A stretch of 64,000 nt of DNA. Origin: Oxalobacteraceae bacterium (lineage in GTDB: Bacteria > Pseudomonadota > Gammaproteobacteria > Burkholderiales > Burkholderiaceae_D). The notes below the pieces were generated by a model, which was not told the origin of the DNA, did no database searches, and worked only from the letters and a program-made list of their open reading frames with translations. Positions 9,988 through 19,212 of this stretch are shown here, piece after piece. The position numbers and the translations under genes were made by a program. Every line of letters starts with the position of its first letter. Positions within the stretch are counted from its first letter, which is position 1. The stretch spans positions 81,115-145,114 of the forward strand of contig JABTBR010000009.1 in NCBI GenBank assembly GCA_013284265.1. Reading direction: 5' to 3'.

Positions 9988-11910
9988 ATGACCATTTTTG
10001 ACAACTACGCAGCACGCTACGAACGCACCAAAGAAGAAGAAATGTCCATGACGGAATATCTTGCCCTGTGCAAGAAGGACCGGCTCACCTACGCGAGCGC
10101 TCCCGAGCGCATGCTGGCAGCGATCGGGGAACCCACCCTGGTCGATACCCGCAACGACACCCGCCTGTCCCGCATCTTCGCCAACAAGGTCATCAAGATC
10201 TATCCGGCCTTCCGCGAGTTCTACGGCACCGAGGAAGTGATCGAGCAGGTCGTCTCCTACTTCCGCCACGCGGCCCAGGGCCTGGAAGAACGCAAGCAGA
10301 TCCTGTATCTGCTCGGTCCGGTCGGCGGCGGTAAATCGTCGATCGCCGAAAAGCTCAAGTCGCTGATGGAACATGTGCCCTTCTATTGCCTCAAAGGCTC
10401 GCCCGTCAACGAGTCGCCGCTGGGCCTGTTCAACGAGGAAGAAGACGGCGTCATCCTTGAAGAAGACTACGGCATCCCGCGCCGCTACCTGCGCAACATC
10501 CCCAGCCCCTGGGCGGTCAAGCGCCTGCACGAATTTAACGGCGACATCAACCAGTTCCGCGTGGTCAAGCGCTACCCTTCCGTGCTCAAGCAGATCGCCA
10601 TTTCCAAGACCGAACCGGGCGACGAAAACAACCAGGATATTTCCTCGCTGGTCGGCAAGGTCGATATCCGCAAGCTGGAAGACTATTCGCAGGACGATCC
10701 GGACGCCTACAGCTACTCCGGCGGCCTGTGCCTGGCCAACCAGGGCTTGATGGAATTCGTCGAGATGTTCAAGGCCCCGATCAAGGTGCTGCACCCGCTG
10801 CTGACGGCCACCCAGGAAGGCAACTACAAGGGGACCGAGGGCTTCGGCGCGATTCCCTTCGACGGCATCATCCTGGCCCACTCGAACGAGTCGGAATGGA
10901 AGACGTTTAAAAACAACCGCAACAACGAGGCTTTCCTCGACCGTATCTACATCGTCAAGGTGCCGTACTGCCTGCGCGTCACCGACGAGATCAAGATCTA
11001 CGACAAGCTGGTGGCCAATTCCTCGCTGTTCCAGGCCCCTTGCGCGCCCGGCACGCTGAAAATGATGGCCCAGTTCGCGATCCTGTCGCGCCTGAAGGAC
11101 CCGGAGAACTCCAGCATCTTCAGCAAGATGCTGGTCTACGATGGCGAAAACCTCAAGGACACCGATCCCAAGGCCAAGTCGATGCACGAGTATTCCGACT
11201 ACGCCGGCGTGGACGAGGGCATGAACGGCCTGTCGACCCGCTTCGCCTTCAAGATCCTGTCCAAGGTCTTCAACTTCGACAATACCGAAGTGGCGGCCAA
11301 TCCGGTACACCTGCTGTATGTGCTGGAGCAGCAGGTCGAACGCGAGCAATTCCCGCCGGAAACCGAGCAGAAGTACTTCTCGTATATTAAAGAGCACCTG
11401 GCCCAGAAATACGTCGAGTTCATCGGCAAGGAGATCCAGACCGCCTACCTGGAAAGCTATTCCGAGTATGGCCAGAACATCTTCGACCGCTATGTGACCT
11501 TCGCCGACTTCTGGATCCAGGATCAGGAATTCCGCGATCCGGATACCGGCGAGAGCTTCGACCGCGAATCGCTCAACAATGAGCTGGAAAAGATCGAGAA
11601 GCCGGCCGGCATCTCGAACCCCAAGGACTTCCGCAACGAAATCGTCAACTTCGGTTTGCGGGCCCGCGCGAATAATGGCGGTAAGAATCCTTCCTGGACC
11701 AGCTACGAGAAATTCCGCACCGTGATCGAGAAGAAAATGTTCTCGAACACCGAGGAACTGCTGCCCGTGATCTCCTTTAACGCCAAGGCCAGCGCCGAGG
11801 ACGCCAACAAGCACGCCGACTTCGTCGCGCGCATGGTGGAAAAAGGTTACACGGCCAAGCAAGTCCGGCTGCTGTGCGAATGGTATCTGCGTGTGAGGAA
11901 GTCGTCCTAA
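9988..11910 (+). CDS. prkA: PrkA family serine protein kinase (YeaG-like)
   Basis: 640 residues, close to E. coli YeaG (644). The AAA-type N-terminal domain has a Walker A motif GPVGGGKSS (about residues 110-118) inside the PrkA AAA region, and the C-terminal PrkA kinase domain occupies about 390-640. Start at ATG 9988 (MTIFDNYAARYERTKEEE) is supported by AAAGGA 7 bases upstream; the reading frame opens further upstream but that part is not conserved in character. It heads a prkA-yeaH-spoVR set found together in many proteobacteria and linked to nutrient stress and stationary phase. Substrate proteins are not evident from sequence. Confidence 0.95.
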   Translation: MTIFDNYAARYERTKEEEMSMTEYLALCKKDRLTYASAPERMLAAIGEPTLVDTRNDTRLSRIFANKVIKIYPAFREFYGTEEVIEQVVSYFRHAAQGLEERKQILYLLGPVGGGKSSIAEKLKSLMEHVPFYCLKGSPVNESPLGLFNEEEDGVILEEDYGIPRRYLRNIPSPWAVKRLHEFNGDINQFRVVKRYPSVLKQIAISKTEPGDENNQDISSLVGKVDIRKLEDYSQDDPDAYSYSGGLCLANQGLMEFVEMFKAPIKVLHPLLTATQEGNYKGTEGFGAIPFDGIILAHSNESEWKTFKNNRNNEAFLDRIYIVKVPYCLRVTDEIKIYDKLVANSSLFQAPCAPGTLKMMAQFAILSRLKDPENSSIFSKMLVYDGENLKDTDPKAKSMHEYSDYAGVDEGMNGLSTRFAFKILSKVFNFDNTEVAANPVHLLYVLEQQVEREQFPPETEQKYFSYIKEHLAQKYVEFIGKEIQTAYLESYSEYGQNIFDRYVTFADFWIQDQEFRDPDTGESFDRESLNNELEKIEKPAGISNPKDFRNEIVNFGLRARANNGGKNPSWTSYEKFRTVIEKKMFSNTEELLPVISFNAKASAEDANKHADFVARMVEKGYTAKQVRLLCEWYLRVRKSS

Positions 11911-12009
11911 GGGGGCCGTGGGCGGATGCGCAAGCATCCACAGCGGGCCGGGGCGCGACGCGCCCCGGCCTGACCCGAGTGCCACACCAATAGTAGCAGG
12001 AGGCATCTT

Positions 12010-13278
12010 TTGACTTACCTCATCGACCGGCGTTTGCAAGGCAAGAACAAATCTGCGGTCAACCGTGAACGCTTCCTACGGCGTTACAAGGCCCAGATCA
12101 AGGATGCGGTGGGACGCGCCATCAAGGGGCGCTCCATCACCGATATTGAAAACGGCGAGAAGGTCTCCATCCCCGTCAAGGACGTGGGAGAACCCTCGTT
12201 TGGCCACGCCCACGGCGGCGTGTGGGAAACCATCAATCCGGGCAACCAGGAATACCAGAAGGGCGATCTGATCAATCGTCCCAAGGGCGGCGGCGGCGCC
12301 GGGCGCGGCAAGGCCGGCAATTCCGACCAGATGACCGAAGACGACTTCATCTTCGAGCTGTCGCGCGAAGAATTCATGAATTACTTCTTCGAGGATCTTG
12401 AGCTGCCGCACATGATCAAGACCCAGCTGACCGCCACCACCGAGTTCAAGAACCAGCGCGCCGGCTACAATATGTCGGGCACGCCGTCCAACATCCACGT
12501 GCTGCGCTCGCTGCGCGGCGCGCTGGGGCGGCGCATCGCCGTCGGCGGCAGTTCGCGCAAGCGCCTGATCGACGCCGAGAACGAGCTCGAAACCCTGCTG
12601 CTGGCCGGCGCCCCCCTCAACGATCCCATCGTCGTCGAGCTCAAGCGCCTGATCCACCATCTGCACACCCGCCTGCTGGCGATCCCCTTCATCGACCCGT
12701 TCGACTTGCGATACAGCAATAGGATCAAAGTGCCCAAGCCGATGACCCAGGCCGTGATGTTCTGCATCATGGACGTGTCGGGCTCGATGGACGAGACCCG
12801 CAAGGACACGGCCAAGCGCTTCTTCATCCTGCTCTACCTGTTCCTCAAGCGCGCCTACGACAAGATCGAAGTGGTCTTCATCCGCCACCACACGGCCGCG
12901 GCCGAGGTCAACGAGGAAGAATTCTTCCATTCGCGCGAGTCGGGCGGCACCGTGGTCTCGTCGGCGCTGCATCTGCTCGACAAGATCATCGAGGAACGCT
13001 TCGGCGCCGGCCAGTGGAACAGCTATGTGGCCCAGGCTTCCGACGGCGACAACTGGGACAACGATTCCGTACTGTGCCGCCAGCTCCTGGTCAACACCAT
13101 CATGCCCAAGGTGCAGTACTACACCTATGTCGAGATCACCGACGGACCGCCACAAAACCTATGGGAGCAATATTCGCAGGTGCCCGATCATCACCCGCAT
13201 TTCGCCATGCAAAAAATAGTCACGCCGGCCGATATCTATCCGGTGTTCCGTGAACTGTTCAAGAAGCAGCCGAAATAA
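12010..13278 (+). CDS. yeaH: YeaH/YhbH family protein (DUF444, VWA-like)
   Basis: 422 residues from a TTG start at 12010. The N-terminus LTYLIDRRLQGKNKSAVNR matches the E. coli YeaH N-terminus in pattern and AGGAGG lies about 7-12 bases upstream, so TTG is the real start. The second half is a von Willebrand A-like fold with the MIDAS motif DVSGS (Asp255, Ser257, Ser259). A Gly-rich linker (GGGGAGRGKAG) lies around residue 95-105. The gene follows prkA by 99 bp and overlaps the spoVR start by one base (TAATG), consistent with a coupled stress module. Molecular activity is unknown for the family. Confidence 0.93.
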   Translation: MTYLIDRRLQGKNKSAVNRERFLRRYKAQIKDAVGRAIKGRSITDIENGEKVSIPVKDVGEPSFGHAHGGVWETINPGNQEYQKGDLINRPKGGGGAGRGKAGNSDQMTEDDFIFELSREEFMNYFFEDLELPHMIKTQLTATTEFKNQRAGYNMSGTPSNIHVLRSLRGALGRRIAVGGSSRKRLIDAENELETLLLAGAPLNDPIVVELKRLIHHLHTRLLAIPFIDPFDLRYSNRIKVPKPMTQAVMFCIMDVSGSMDETRKDTAKRFFILLYLFLKRAYDKIEVVFIRHHTAAAEVNEEEFFHSRESGGTVVSSALHLLDKIIEERFGAGQWNSYVAQASDGDNWDNDSVLCRQLLVNTIMPKVQYYTYVEITDGPPQNLWEQYSQVPDHHPHFAMQKIVTPADIYPVFRELFKKQPK

Positions 13279-14816
13279 TGAACCAGATGACGAAAAAGCC
13301 GCGCCACCCGCGCGCCCTGCCGGAACAGTCGGAATGGACGTTCGAACTGATCGAGCAGGCCCACGAAGAAATTCGCCGCGTTGCCGAAGGCTTCGGCCTG
13401 GACACCTATCCGAATCAGCTCGAAATCATCACCGCCGAGCAGATGATGGATGCCTATACCTCGGTCGGCATGCCGGTATCCTATAACCACTGGTCCTTCG
13501 GCAAGCATTTCCTGTCGACGGAAAAAGGCTACAAGCGCGGGCAGATGGGCCTGGCGTACGAGATCGTCATCAACTCCAATCCCTGCATTGCCTATTTAAT
13601 GGAGGAAAACAGCCTGACGATGCAGGCGCTGGTCATCGCGCACGCCGCCTATGGCCATAATTCCTTCTTCAAGGGCAACTATCTGTTCCGCACCTGGACC
13701 GATGCCGACGCCATCGTCGACTATATGGTGTTCGCCAAGAACTATATCGCCGAGTGCGAGCAGCGCCACGGCATCGACGCGGTCGAACTGCTGCTCGATT
13801 CCTGCCATGCGATCCAGAACTACGGGGTGGACCGTTACAAGCGTCCGGCCAAGCTGTCGATGGCCCAGGAGCGGGCCCGCCAGAAGGAACGCGAAGCCTA
13901 TGTGCAGTCGCAGATCAACGAGCTGTGGCGCACCCTGCCGCGGCGCGAGGAAGAGGAAGTCAACAAGGCCGCGCCGCGCTTCCCGCCCGAGCCCGAGGAA
14001 AACCTGCTGTACTTTATCGAGAAGTACGCCCCGCTGCTCGAACCCTGGCAGCGCGAGATGGTGCGCATCGTGCGCAAGATCTCGCAGTACTTCTATCCGC
14101 AGCGCCAGACCCAGGTCATGAACGAGGGCTGGGCCACCTTCTGGCACTACACCATCCTCAATCAGCTCTATGACGAGGGCGTGGTAGCCGATGGCTTCAT
14201 GATGGAGTTCCTCAAGAGCCATACCAATGTGGTCTACCAGCCGCCGGTCAACAGCCCTTATTACAGTGGCATCAACCCCTACGCCCTGGGCTTCGCCATG
14301 ATGACCGACATCCGCCGCATCTGCGAGGACCCGACGCCCGAGGACCGCGAATGGTTCCCGGACATCGCCGGCAGCGACTGGCGCAAGACGCTCGACTTTG
14401 CGATGCGCAATTTCAAGGACGAGAGCTTCATCGCCCAGTACCTGTCGCCCAAGCTGATACGCGAGTTCCACTTCTTTGCCGTGCTCGACGACGACAATAA
14501 CGAGAAGCTGGCCATCTCGGCGATCCACGACGACCTGGGCTACCGCTATGTACGCCAGCAACTGGCCGAACAGTACAACTTGGGCAACCGCGAGCCCAAT
14601 ATCCAGGTCTGGTCGGTCAATACCCGCGACGACCGCGCCCTGACGCTGCGCCACACGCAGTTCCAGCGCCGCCCCCTGAACCAGCAGGCCAACGAAGTAC
14701 TCAAGCACGTGGCGCGCCTGTGGGGCTTCGACGTCCACCTCGAAACGGTGTCCCCCAGCGGCGAAGTGGTCAGCACTTTGGAAGTCAAGCGCGAGAAGCG
14801 CGCCCGTAACGCCTGA
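13278..14816 (+). CDS. SpoVR family protein (YcgB-like)
   Basis: 512 residues, almost the length of E. coli YcgB (510). The typical conserved blocks are visible: YPNQLEIITAEQMMDAY near the N-terminus, the GHNSFFKGN block, and MNEGWATFWHYTI in the middle (about residue 280). The name comes from the Bacillus spore cortex protein, but proteobacterial members are not sporulation proteins; they accompany prkA and yeaH under stress or stationary-phase control. Translation start overlaps the yeaH stop by one base. A 13-bp hairpin follows the stop. Function not known. Confidence 0.94.
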   Translation: MNQMTKKPRHPRALPEQSEWTFELIEQAHEEIRRVAEGFGLDTYPNQLEIITAEQMMDAYTSVGMPVSYNHWSFGKHFLSTEKGYKRGQMGLAYEIVINSNPCIAYLMEENSLTMQALVIAHAAYGHNSFFKGNYLFRTWTDADAIVDYMVFAKNYIAECEQRHGIDAVELLLDSCHAIQNYGVDRYKRPAKLSMAQERARQKEREAYVQSQINELWRTLPRREEEEVNKAAPRFPPEPEENLLYFIEKYAPLLEPWQREMVRIVRKISQYFYPQRQTQVMNEGWATFWHYTILNQLYDEGVVADGFMMEFLKSHTNVVYQPPVNSPYYSGINPYALGFAMMTDIRRICEDPTPEDREWFPDIAGSDWRKTLDFAMRNFKDESFIAQYLSPKLIREFHFFAVLDDDNNEKLAISAIHDDLGYRYVRQQLAEQYNLGNREPNIQVWSVNTRDDRALTLRHTQFQRRPLNQQANEVLKHVARLWGFDVHLETVSPSGEVVSTLEVKREKRARNA

Positions 14817-14843
14817 TTTCAGGCACCATCCCCTCACTACCCT

Positions 14844-14873
14844 CCACTGCGGGCGCTCAGGCGCCCGCAGTGG
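14844..14873 (+). terminator. Strong hairpin after spoVR
   Basis: CCACTGCGGGCGC-TCAG-GCGCCCGCAGTGG, 13-bp perfect stem with a 4-base loop, 27 bp past the spoVR stop. There is no T-run, so it may act as an RNA-stabilising 3' end or a weak terminator. Confidence 0.6.
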
Positions 14874-15295
14874 TATGCATGGCTTGCGCCGCGTGTCAAC
14901 ATTATTTTTCAGGCATGCGACCGGTCCAGTCGAAATTAATTCCACCGAAGCAACAGAATGCACCAAATTTTACGTTCTTAAGCCTCATTTAAGGAACATA
15001 AAAATCGGTGATTTGCAATATCGGAGAACTTAATAGGACTATAGAAGTTTTCTCCCCAAAAAAGTGCCGAAATCACTTGCTTTTTGTGCTAACTCGGTGC
15101 CTTTGTCGAAAAAGAAGATTGGTCTGGCAGCAGCTAAGCGCATGAAATTTAACCGGTTTTAGGCTTGAAAATTCTATGTAATTTCGAGATTCTGTAGGTA
15201 TAATTCGCCGACGTCCCGGATGCGACTGTTGTTTTGCGTCGTTATTTTGGGGTTTAGTAGCAACAAAAAAAGAGTTGGTATTGGAGAAAGCAGGC
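14874..15295. other. 422-bp AT-rich region upstream of tonB
   Basis: Much more AT-rich than its flanks and without a credible gene. It holds a consensus -10 hexamer (15199-15204) and an 85-91 base leader before tonB. I see no clear Fur box despite the TonB-ExbBD genes that follow. Confidence 0.6.
15199..15204 (+). promoter_or_regulatory. Consensus -10 element TATAAT for the tonB-exb operon
   Basis: Perfect TATAAT 92 bp upstream of the tonB start. The -35 at the right distance (about 15176-15181) is poor and TTGAAA at 15165-15170 is too far (28 bp), so an activator may be needed. Confidence 0.45.
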
Positions 15296-15955
15296 ATGAA
15301 TTTCACGCACAACGAGAAGAGCACCGGGAAGAACTTTACAGGCATCACCATTGTCGTTTTGTTGCACATGCTGGTGGCCTACGGAATCGTGTCGGGCTTG
15401 GGCAAACGTTTGGTAACCAAAATGATCGAACCGGTGGAGACCAAGATCATTGAAGAAGTCAAACCGCCGCCACCAAAAGAGCTCCCGCCACCGCCGCCAC
15501 CGCCGGAAATGAAAGCGCCACCGCCGCCTTTCATCCCGCCAGTGGAAGTGAACGTGCAGCAGCCGCCGCCACCGCAAAACGTGCTCGCCAACGCGACCAA
15601 CGTCAAACCGGCGACGAACGAACTGCAAAAGCCGGCACCGGCAGCACCGCCTGCGCCGCCAAGCACGGCCAAGGTGGCCAATGTGGCCGCCGTGGTGGAC
15701 ATGAGCACTTGCGCCAAACCGGAGTATCCGAAATCGTCGCTGCGTAATGAGGAGACCGGTACGGTTAACTTGCAGTTCCTGATCGGGGTCGATGGGCACG
15801 TGGTCAAGGCCGATGTCGTGAAGTCAAGCGGCTTCCGTGATCTGGACCGGGCAGCAGTTGCAGCACTGAGCAAATGCCGCTTCAAACCAGGCATGGTCGA
15901 CGGCAAACCGGAACAGTCGGTAGCGCCAGTGCAGTACGTCTGGACGCTGGATTAA
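15296..15955 (+). CDS. TonB-family energy transducer
   Basis: 219 residues. A single N-terminal membrane helix (about 14-34, TGITIVVLLHMLVAYGIVS) is followed by a Pro-rich periplasm-spanning segment (about 50-120, runs of PPPPP and PPPPPF) and a C-terminal TonB domain (about 138-219) with YPKSSLRNEETGTV and the CRFKPG block. TonB links the inner-membrane ExbB-ExbD motor to outer-membrane receptors. ATG 15296 is chosen because GGAGA precedes it by 9 bases; the upstream TTG 15275 lacks a site. It heads a set with exbB, two exbD genes and a TPR protein. Which receptor it serves is not evident; a TonB-dependent receptor lies at 37605. Confidence 0.92.
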   Translation: MNFTHNEKSTGKNFTGITIVVLLHMLVAYGIVSGLGKRLVTKMIEPVETKIIEEVKPPPPKELPPPPPPPEMKAPPPPFIPPVEVNVQQPPPPQNVLANATNVKPATNELQKPAPAAPPAPPSTAKVANVAAVVDMSTCAKPEYPKSSLRNEETGTVNLQFLIGVDGHVVKADVVKSSGFRDLDRAAVAALSKCRFKPGMVDGKPEQSVAPVQYVWTLD

Positions 15956-16040
15956 ACCGAGGCAGCAGCACCGTCTCACTTAAATTTCGTTGTTAACAAT
16001 ATATTCAGCGATCTGATTATTTTATCAATTTGGAGGAAGC

Positions 16041-16952
16041 ATGTTTAAGAATACCCGTTTGTCCGCTGTACTGGCCGCTGTGCTGTTTTCGGTAACCGCA
16101 GCCACCGCCCTGGTCAGCGCTCCAGCCTTCGCTGATGCGCCTGCCTCGGCCGCCGCTTCGGCACCAGCAGCTGCGCCGGCAGCGGATGCGGCAGCTGCTC
16201 CTGCTGCTGAAGCGGTCGCTTCGGCCCCGGCCGCCAAGGCTGAGAAGGAAGAAGTCGAAAACCCATTCGGTTTCGAAGCGGTATGGAACGGCGGCTTCGT
16301 CTCCCGCGGCACCCTGATCATCCTGTCGCTGATGTCCATGGGTTCGTGGTACATCATCGTCACCAAACTGATCGACCAGATGAAAATCTTCAAACAGTCG
16401 AAAGAAACCAGCGCCAAATTCTGGAAAGCGCCTTCGATCGCTGCCGGTTCGGCATCGCTGACCGACGGTTCGCCTTTCCGCTTCATCGCTGAAACCGGCA
16501 CCAAGGCCACCGTGCACCACGACGGCGCCCTGCTGGAACAAATCGATCTGTCGACCTGGGTGACCATGTCGATCCAGCGCGCCGTGGAAAAAGTCCAGTC
16601 GCGTCTGCAAGATGGCCTGTCCTTCCTGGCAACCGTCGGTTCGACCGCACCGTTCATCGGTCTGTTCGGTACCGTTTGGGGTATTTACAATGCGCTGATC
16701 AACATCGGTATGACCGGTAACGCGTCGATCGACAAAGTCGCCGGTCCAGTCGGTGAAGCGCTGATCATGACCGCCTTCGGTCTGTTCGTCGCCGTTCCTG
16801 CCGTGCTGGGTTACAACTGGCTGGTGCGTCGTAACAAGTCGGCCATGGAAGATGTCCGTTCCTTCAGCGCCGACGTGCACTCGGTCCTGATCTCCGGCGC
16901 GATGTCGACCAGCGAAGCTGGCCGTGCCGCTGGCGCTAAAAAGATTGGATAA
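16041..16952 (+). CDS. exbB: MotA/TolQ/ExbB proton channel family protein
   Basis: 303 residues, longer than E. coli ExbB because it begins with a cleavable signal sequence (about 1-32, ends APAFA) and an Ala/Pro-rich periplasmic stretch (about 33-75). Three membrane helices follow: around 88-110, around 195-222 (LATVGSTAPFIGLFGTVWGIY) and around 240-262 (EALIMTAFGLFVAVPAVLGY), the last two forming the proton channel. GGAGGA 6 bases before ATG 16041 is a strong ribosome site. A TTGTTAACAA palindrome (15990-15999) sits between tonB and exbB. Such signal-peptide-bearing ExbB proteins are common in Xanthomonas and Burkholderiales. Confidence 0.93.
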   Translation: MFKNTRLSAVLAAVLFSVTAATALVSAPAFADAPASAAASAPAAAPAADAAAAPAAEAVASAPAAKAEKEEVENPFGFEAVWNGGFVSRGTLIILSLMSMGSWYIIVTKLIDQMKIFKQSKETSAKFWKAPSIAAGSASLTDGSPFRFIAETGTKATVHHDGALLEQIDLSTWVTMSIQRAVEKVQSRLQDGLSFLATVGSTAPFIGLFGTVWGIYNALINIGMTGNASIDKVAGPVGEALIMTAFGLFVAVPAVLGYNWLVRRNKSAMEDVRSFSADVHSVLISGAMSTSEAGRAAGAKKIG

Positions 16953-16957
16953 TCACC

Positions 16958-17386
16958 ATGTCGATGTCCGTAGGCTCCGATAACGGAGGCGAAGATCAAG
17001 TCATGTCAGAAATCAACACGACGCCGCTGGTCGACATCATGTTGGTTCTGCTGATTATCTTCCTGATCACGAGCCCGGTCGTTCTCAAACTGCAGAAAAT
17101 CAAGCTGCCGGAAGAGACCAACCAGGTTATTCAGACCAAGCCGGAAGATGTCAACATCGTTGTAAACAAGGATGGCGACATCTACTGGAATCAAAAGAAA
17201 ATGAAGGACACGAATGAGTTGTTCGATTTTCTGAAGGTGGAAGCGGTCAAACTGCCGCAGCCGGAAGTACATGTACGTGGCGATCAGGAAACCCGCTACG
17301 AAGCAATCGGCAAGGTCATTTACACCACCCAGCGCGCTGGTATTCAGAAGGTCGGCTTCATCACCGAACCGCCTGACCGGGGTTAA
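16958..17386 (+). CDS. exbD: ExbD-family biopolymer transport protein, first copy
   Basis: 142 residues. A short cytoplasmic tail is followed by one membrane helix that begins with INTTPLVDIMLVLLIIFLI and holds the proton-carrying Asp26, then a periplasmic domain ending in the family pattern VHVRGDQETRYEAIGKVI. It starts 5 bp after exbB, so the motor subunits are co-translated. A 12-bp GC-rich hairpin separates it from the second exbD gene. Confidence 0.93.
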   Translation: MSMSVGSDNGGEDQVMSEINTTPLVDIMLVLLIIFLITSPVVLKLQKIKLPEETNQVIQTKPEDVNIVVNKDGDIYWNQKKMKDTNELFDFLKVEAVKLPQPEVHVRGDQETRYEAIGKVIYTTQRAGIQKVGFITEPPDRG

Positions 17387-17393
17387 TCCCCCG

Positions 17394-17427
17394 CCCGCGC
17401 CGGCCATCGCAACAGGGCCGGCGCGGG
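17394..17427 (+). terminator. Intra-operon hairpin between the two exbD genes
   Basis: CCCGCGCCGGCC (17394-17405) and GGCCGGCGCGGG (17416-17427) form a perfect 12-bp stem with a 10-base loop, 8 bp past the first exbD stop. There is no T-run, so mRNA processing or partial termination is more likely than full termination. Confidence 0.6.
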
Positions 17428-17455
17428 ATCAGCTACCTTCTTAAAAGGAAACACC

Positions 17456-17884
17456 ATGAGTATGAATGTCGGTTCTTCGTCCGCAGGCGCGGATCCGGAA
17501 CCAATGATGGAAATGAACATGACGCCCCTCATCGACGTGATGCTGGTGCTCATTATCATGCTGATCATTACGATTCCGAAGGCGAATCACTCGGTGAACT
17601 TGAACATGCCGGTCGGCACTCCGCCGCCACCGACCAAGGAACCGGTTGTGATCACGATCGACGTCGACTTTGACGGTACCATTCTGTGGGACAATGCGGT
17701 CATTCCTGACCGTGCTTCCCTGGAAGCGAAACTGGTCTCGGTCGCAGCGCAAGCTGACCAGCCGGAAGTGCATTTGCGTCCGAACAAGCTGGTATCGTAC
17801 AAGGTCGTCGCTGGCGTCATGGCTTCGGCCCAGCGTCTGGGCGTGACCAAGATTGGCCTGGTCGGCAACGAACAGTTCCAGTAA
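17456..17884 (+). CDS. exbD2: ExbD-family biopolymer transport protein, second copy
   Basis: 142 residues, the same length as the first copy but clearly diverged. The membrane helix MNMTPLIDVMLVLIIMLIIT holds the conserved Asp27. The periplasmic part has a PPPPTKEP linker and ends VHLRPNKLVSYKVVAGVM. AAAGGA precedes the ATG by 7-8 bases. Two ExbD proteins for one ExbB are known from Xanthomonas campestris (ExbD1/ExbD2), where the second one is required only for some traits; here the division of labour is unknown. A second strong hairpin follows. Confidence 0.92.
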   Translation: MSMNVGSSSAGADPEPMMEMNMTPLIDVMLVLIIMLIITIPKANHSVNLNMPVGTPPPPTKEPVVITIDVDFDGTILWDNAVIPDRASLEAKLVSVAAQADQPEVHLRPNKLVSYKVVAGVMASAQRLGVTKIGLVGNEQFQ

Positions 17885-17908
17885 AGTTCCAGTACCTTTA
17901 TTTTGAAC

Positions 17909-17934
17909 AATAGGCAGGATCGTCCTGCCTATTT
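17909..17934 (+). terminator. Hairpin between exbD2 and the TPR gene
   Basis: AATAGGCAGGA-TCG-TCCTGCCTATT, 11-bp perfect stem with a 3-base loop, 24 bp past the exbD2 stop, followed by a short T-containing tail. It looks like an intrinsic terminator or attenuator and would lower expression of the downstream gene. Confidence 0.6.
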
Positions 17935-17961
17935 CGCATTTTGATGAAAGATAACTTACCT

Positions 17962-19185
17962 ATGTTCAAGTTTCGTCTCGCGCAACTCAGCCTGGCAATG
18001 GCCGCCATTGGATTCACCGCCGCAGCCCCACTGATGGGCCTTGGCTCGGTCGCATACGCCGCCGACGCCGTCCGCGCGGAAGTGGGCAAACCACTGCAGG
18101 AAGCACAGAAACTGGCACAGGCAGGCAAGAACAAAGAAGCGTTGGCCAAGCTGCGCGACGCCGATGCCGTCGGTGGCAAGACCGCCAACGAAACTTATCT
18201 GATCGAGCGCACCCGCGCCTCGGCCGCGGCTGCCGCGGGCGACAACGAAACCGCCGCGCGCGCTTTCGAAGCGGTGATCAACTCCGGCAAACTGTCGGCC
18301 GCGGAAGCCCCCAAATTCACCCAGGCCCTGGCCGGTCTCTACTACCGCGCCAAGGACTACCCGAAAGCCATCACCTGGATCCAGCGTGCCCTGAAGGACA
18401 ATCCGGGCGACGGCCAGATGCATGAACTGCTGATCCAGACCTACTACATCAGCGGCAAGTTCAACGAAGCGGCCAAGGAACTGCAAAATTCCAAAGGTTC
18501 GTCCGAAGGCCAGCTGCAAATGCTCGCCAACATCCAGCTCAAGCAGAACGACAAGGCTGGTTATGTCCAGACCCTGGAAAAGCTGGCCGGTTCCTACCCA
18601 AAAACGAGCTACTGGGCTGACCTGCTGAACCGCGTGTCGGGCAAGCCAGGCTTCGCCAGCTCGCTGTCGCTGGACGTGCTGCGCCTGCGCCTGGCCAATG
18701 GCCTGCTGGCCAAGCCGGGCGAATACATGGAAATGAGCCAGCTGTCGCTGCAGGCCGGCAATGCCGCCGAATCGCTGAAAATCATCGATCAGGGCTACAA
18801 AAAAGGCGTACTGGGCGTGGGCGCCGATGCCGCGCGTCACCAGCGCCTGAAAGACCTGGCCGTCAAGACCGGTGCCGAAAACACCGCCAACGCCGCCAAG
18901 CTGGAAGCCGAATACCTGAAAAACAAGGATGCCGATGGCTTGAGCAATCTGGGCTTCGGTCTGGTCAGCGACGGCAAGACCGACAAGGGTCTGGAACTGA
19001 TGACCCAGGCAGTCAAGATGGATAGCGCACGCCGTCCGGAAGAACTGAAGCTGCACCTGGGTATCGCCCAGGCCCAGGCCGGCAAGAAAGCCGCCGCCCT
19101 GGCCACGCTGAAGACCGTCAAGGGCACGGAAGGCGCCGCCGACCTGGCCCGCTACTGGACCTTGCAGATCAACCACCCGATGTAA
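17962..19185 (+). CDS. Exported tetratricopeptide-repeat protein of the exb operon
   Basis: 407 residues from ATG 17962 (MFKFRLAQLSLAM). A signal peptide (about 1-35, ends VAYAADA) marks it as periplasmic. Helical TPR-type repeats fill the rest: AGKNKEALAKL, AARAFEAVI, AKDYPKAITWIQRALKDNPGD, GNAAESLKIIDQGY and KGLELMTQAV. In-frame ATG 17944 and TTG 17941 would lengthen the leader by 6-7 residues. Neither start has a strong ribosome site. Location after tonB-exbB-exbD-exbD2 suggests a structural or scaffolding role with the motor; this is inference from synteny only. Confidence 0.85.
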   Translation: MFKFRLAQLSLAMAAIGFTAAAPLMGLGSVAYAADAVRAEVGKPLQEAQKLAQAGKNKEALAKLRDADAVGGKTANETYLIERTRASAAAAAGDNETAARAFEAVINSGKLSAAEAPKFTQALAGLYYRAKDYPKAITWIQRALKDNPGDGQMHELLIQTYYISGKFNEAAKELQNSKGSSEGQLQMLANIQLKQNDKAGYVQTLEKLAGSYPKTSYWADLLNRVSGKPGFASSLSLDVLRLRLANGLLAKPGEYMEMSQLSLQAGNAAESLKIIDQGYKKGVLGVGADAARHQRLKDLAVKTGAENTANAAKLEAEYLKNKDADGLSNLGFGLVSDGKTDKGLELMTQAVKMDSARRPEELKLHLGIAQAQAGKKAAALATLKTVKGTEGAADLARYWTLQINHPM

Positions 19186-19212
19186 TCGGCTGGTTTCTGG
19201 TTTCTGCTTGCA

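Noticed and set aside
15073..15369. Minus-strand frame in front of tonB
   Set aside because: Overlaps the tonB start and promoter; no ribosome site or protein features.
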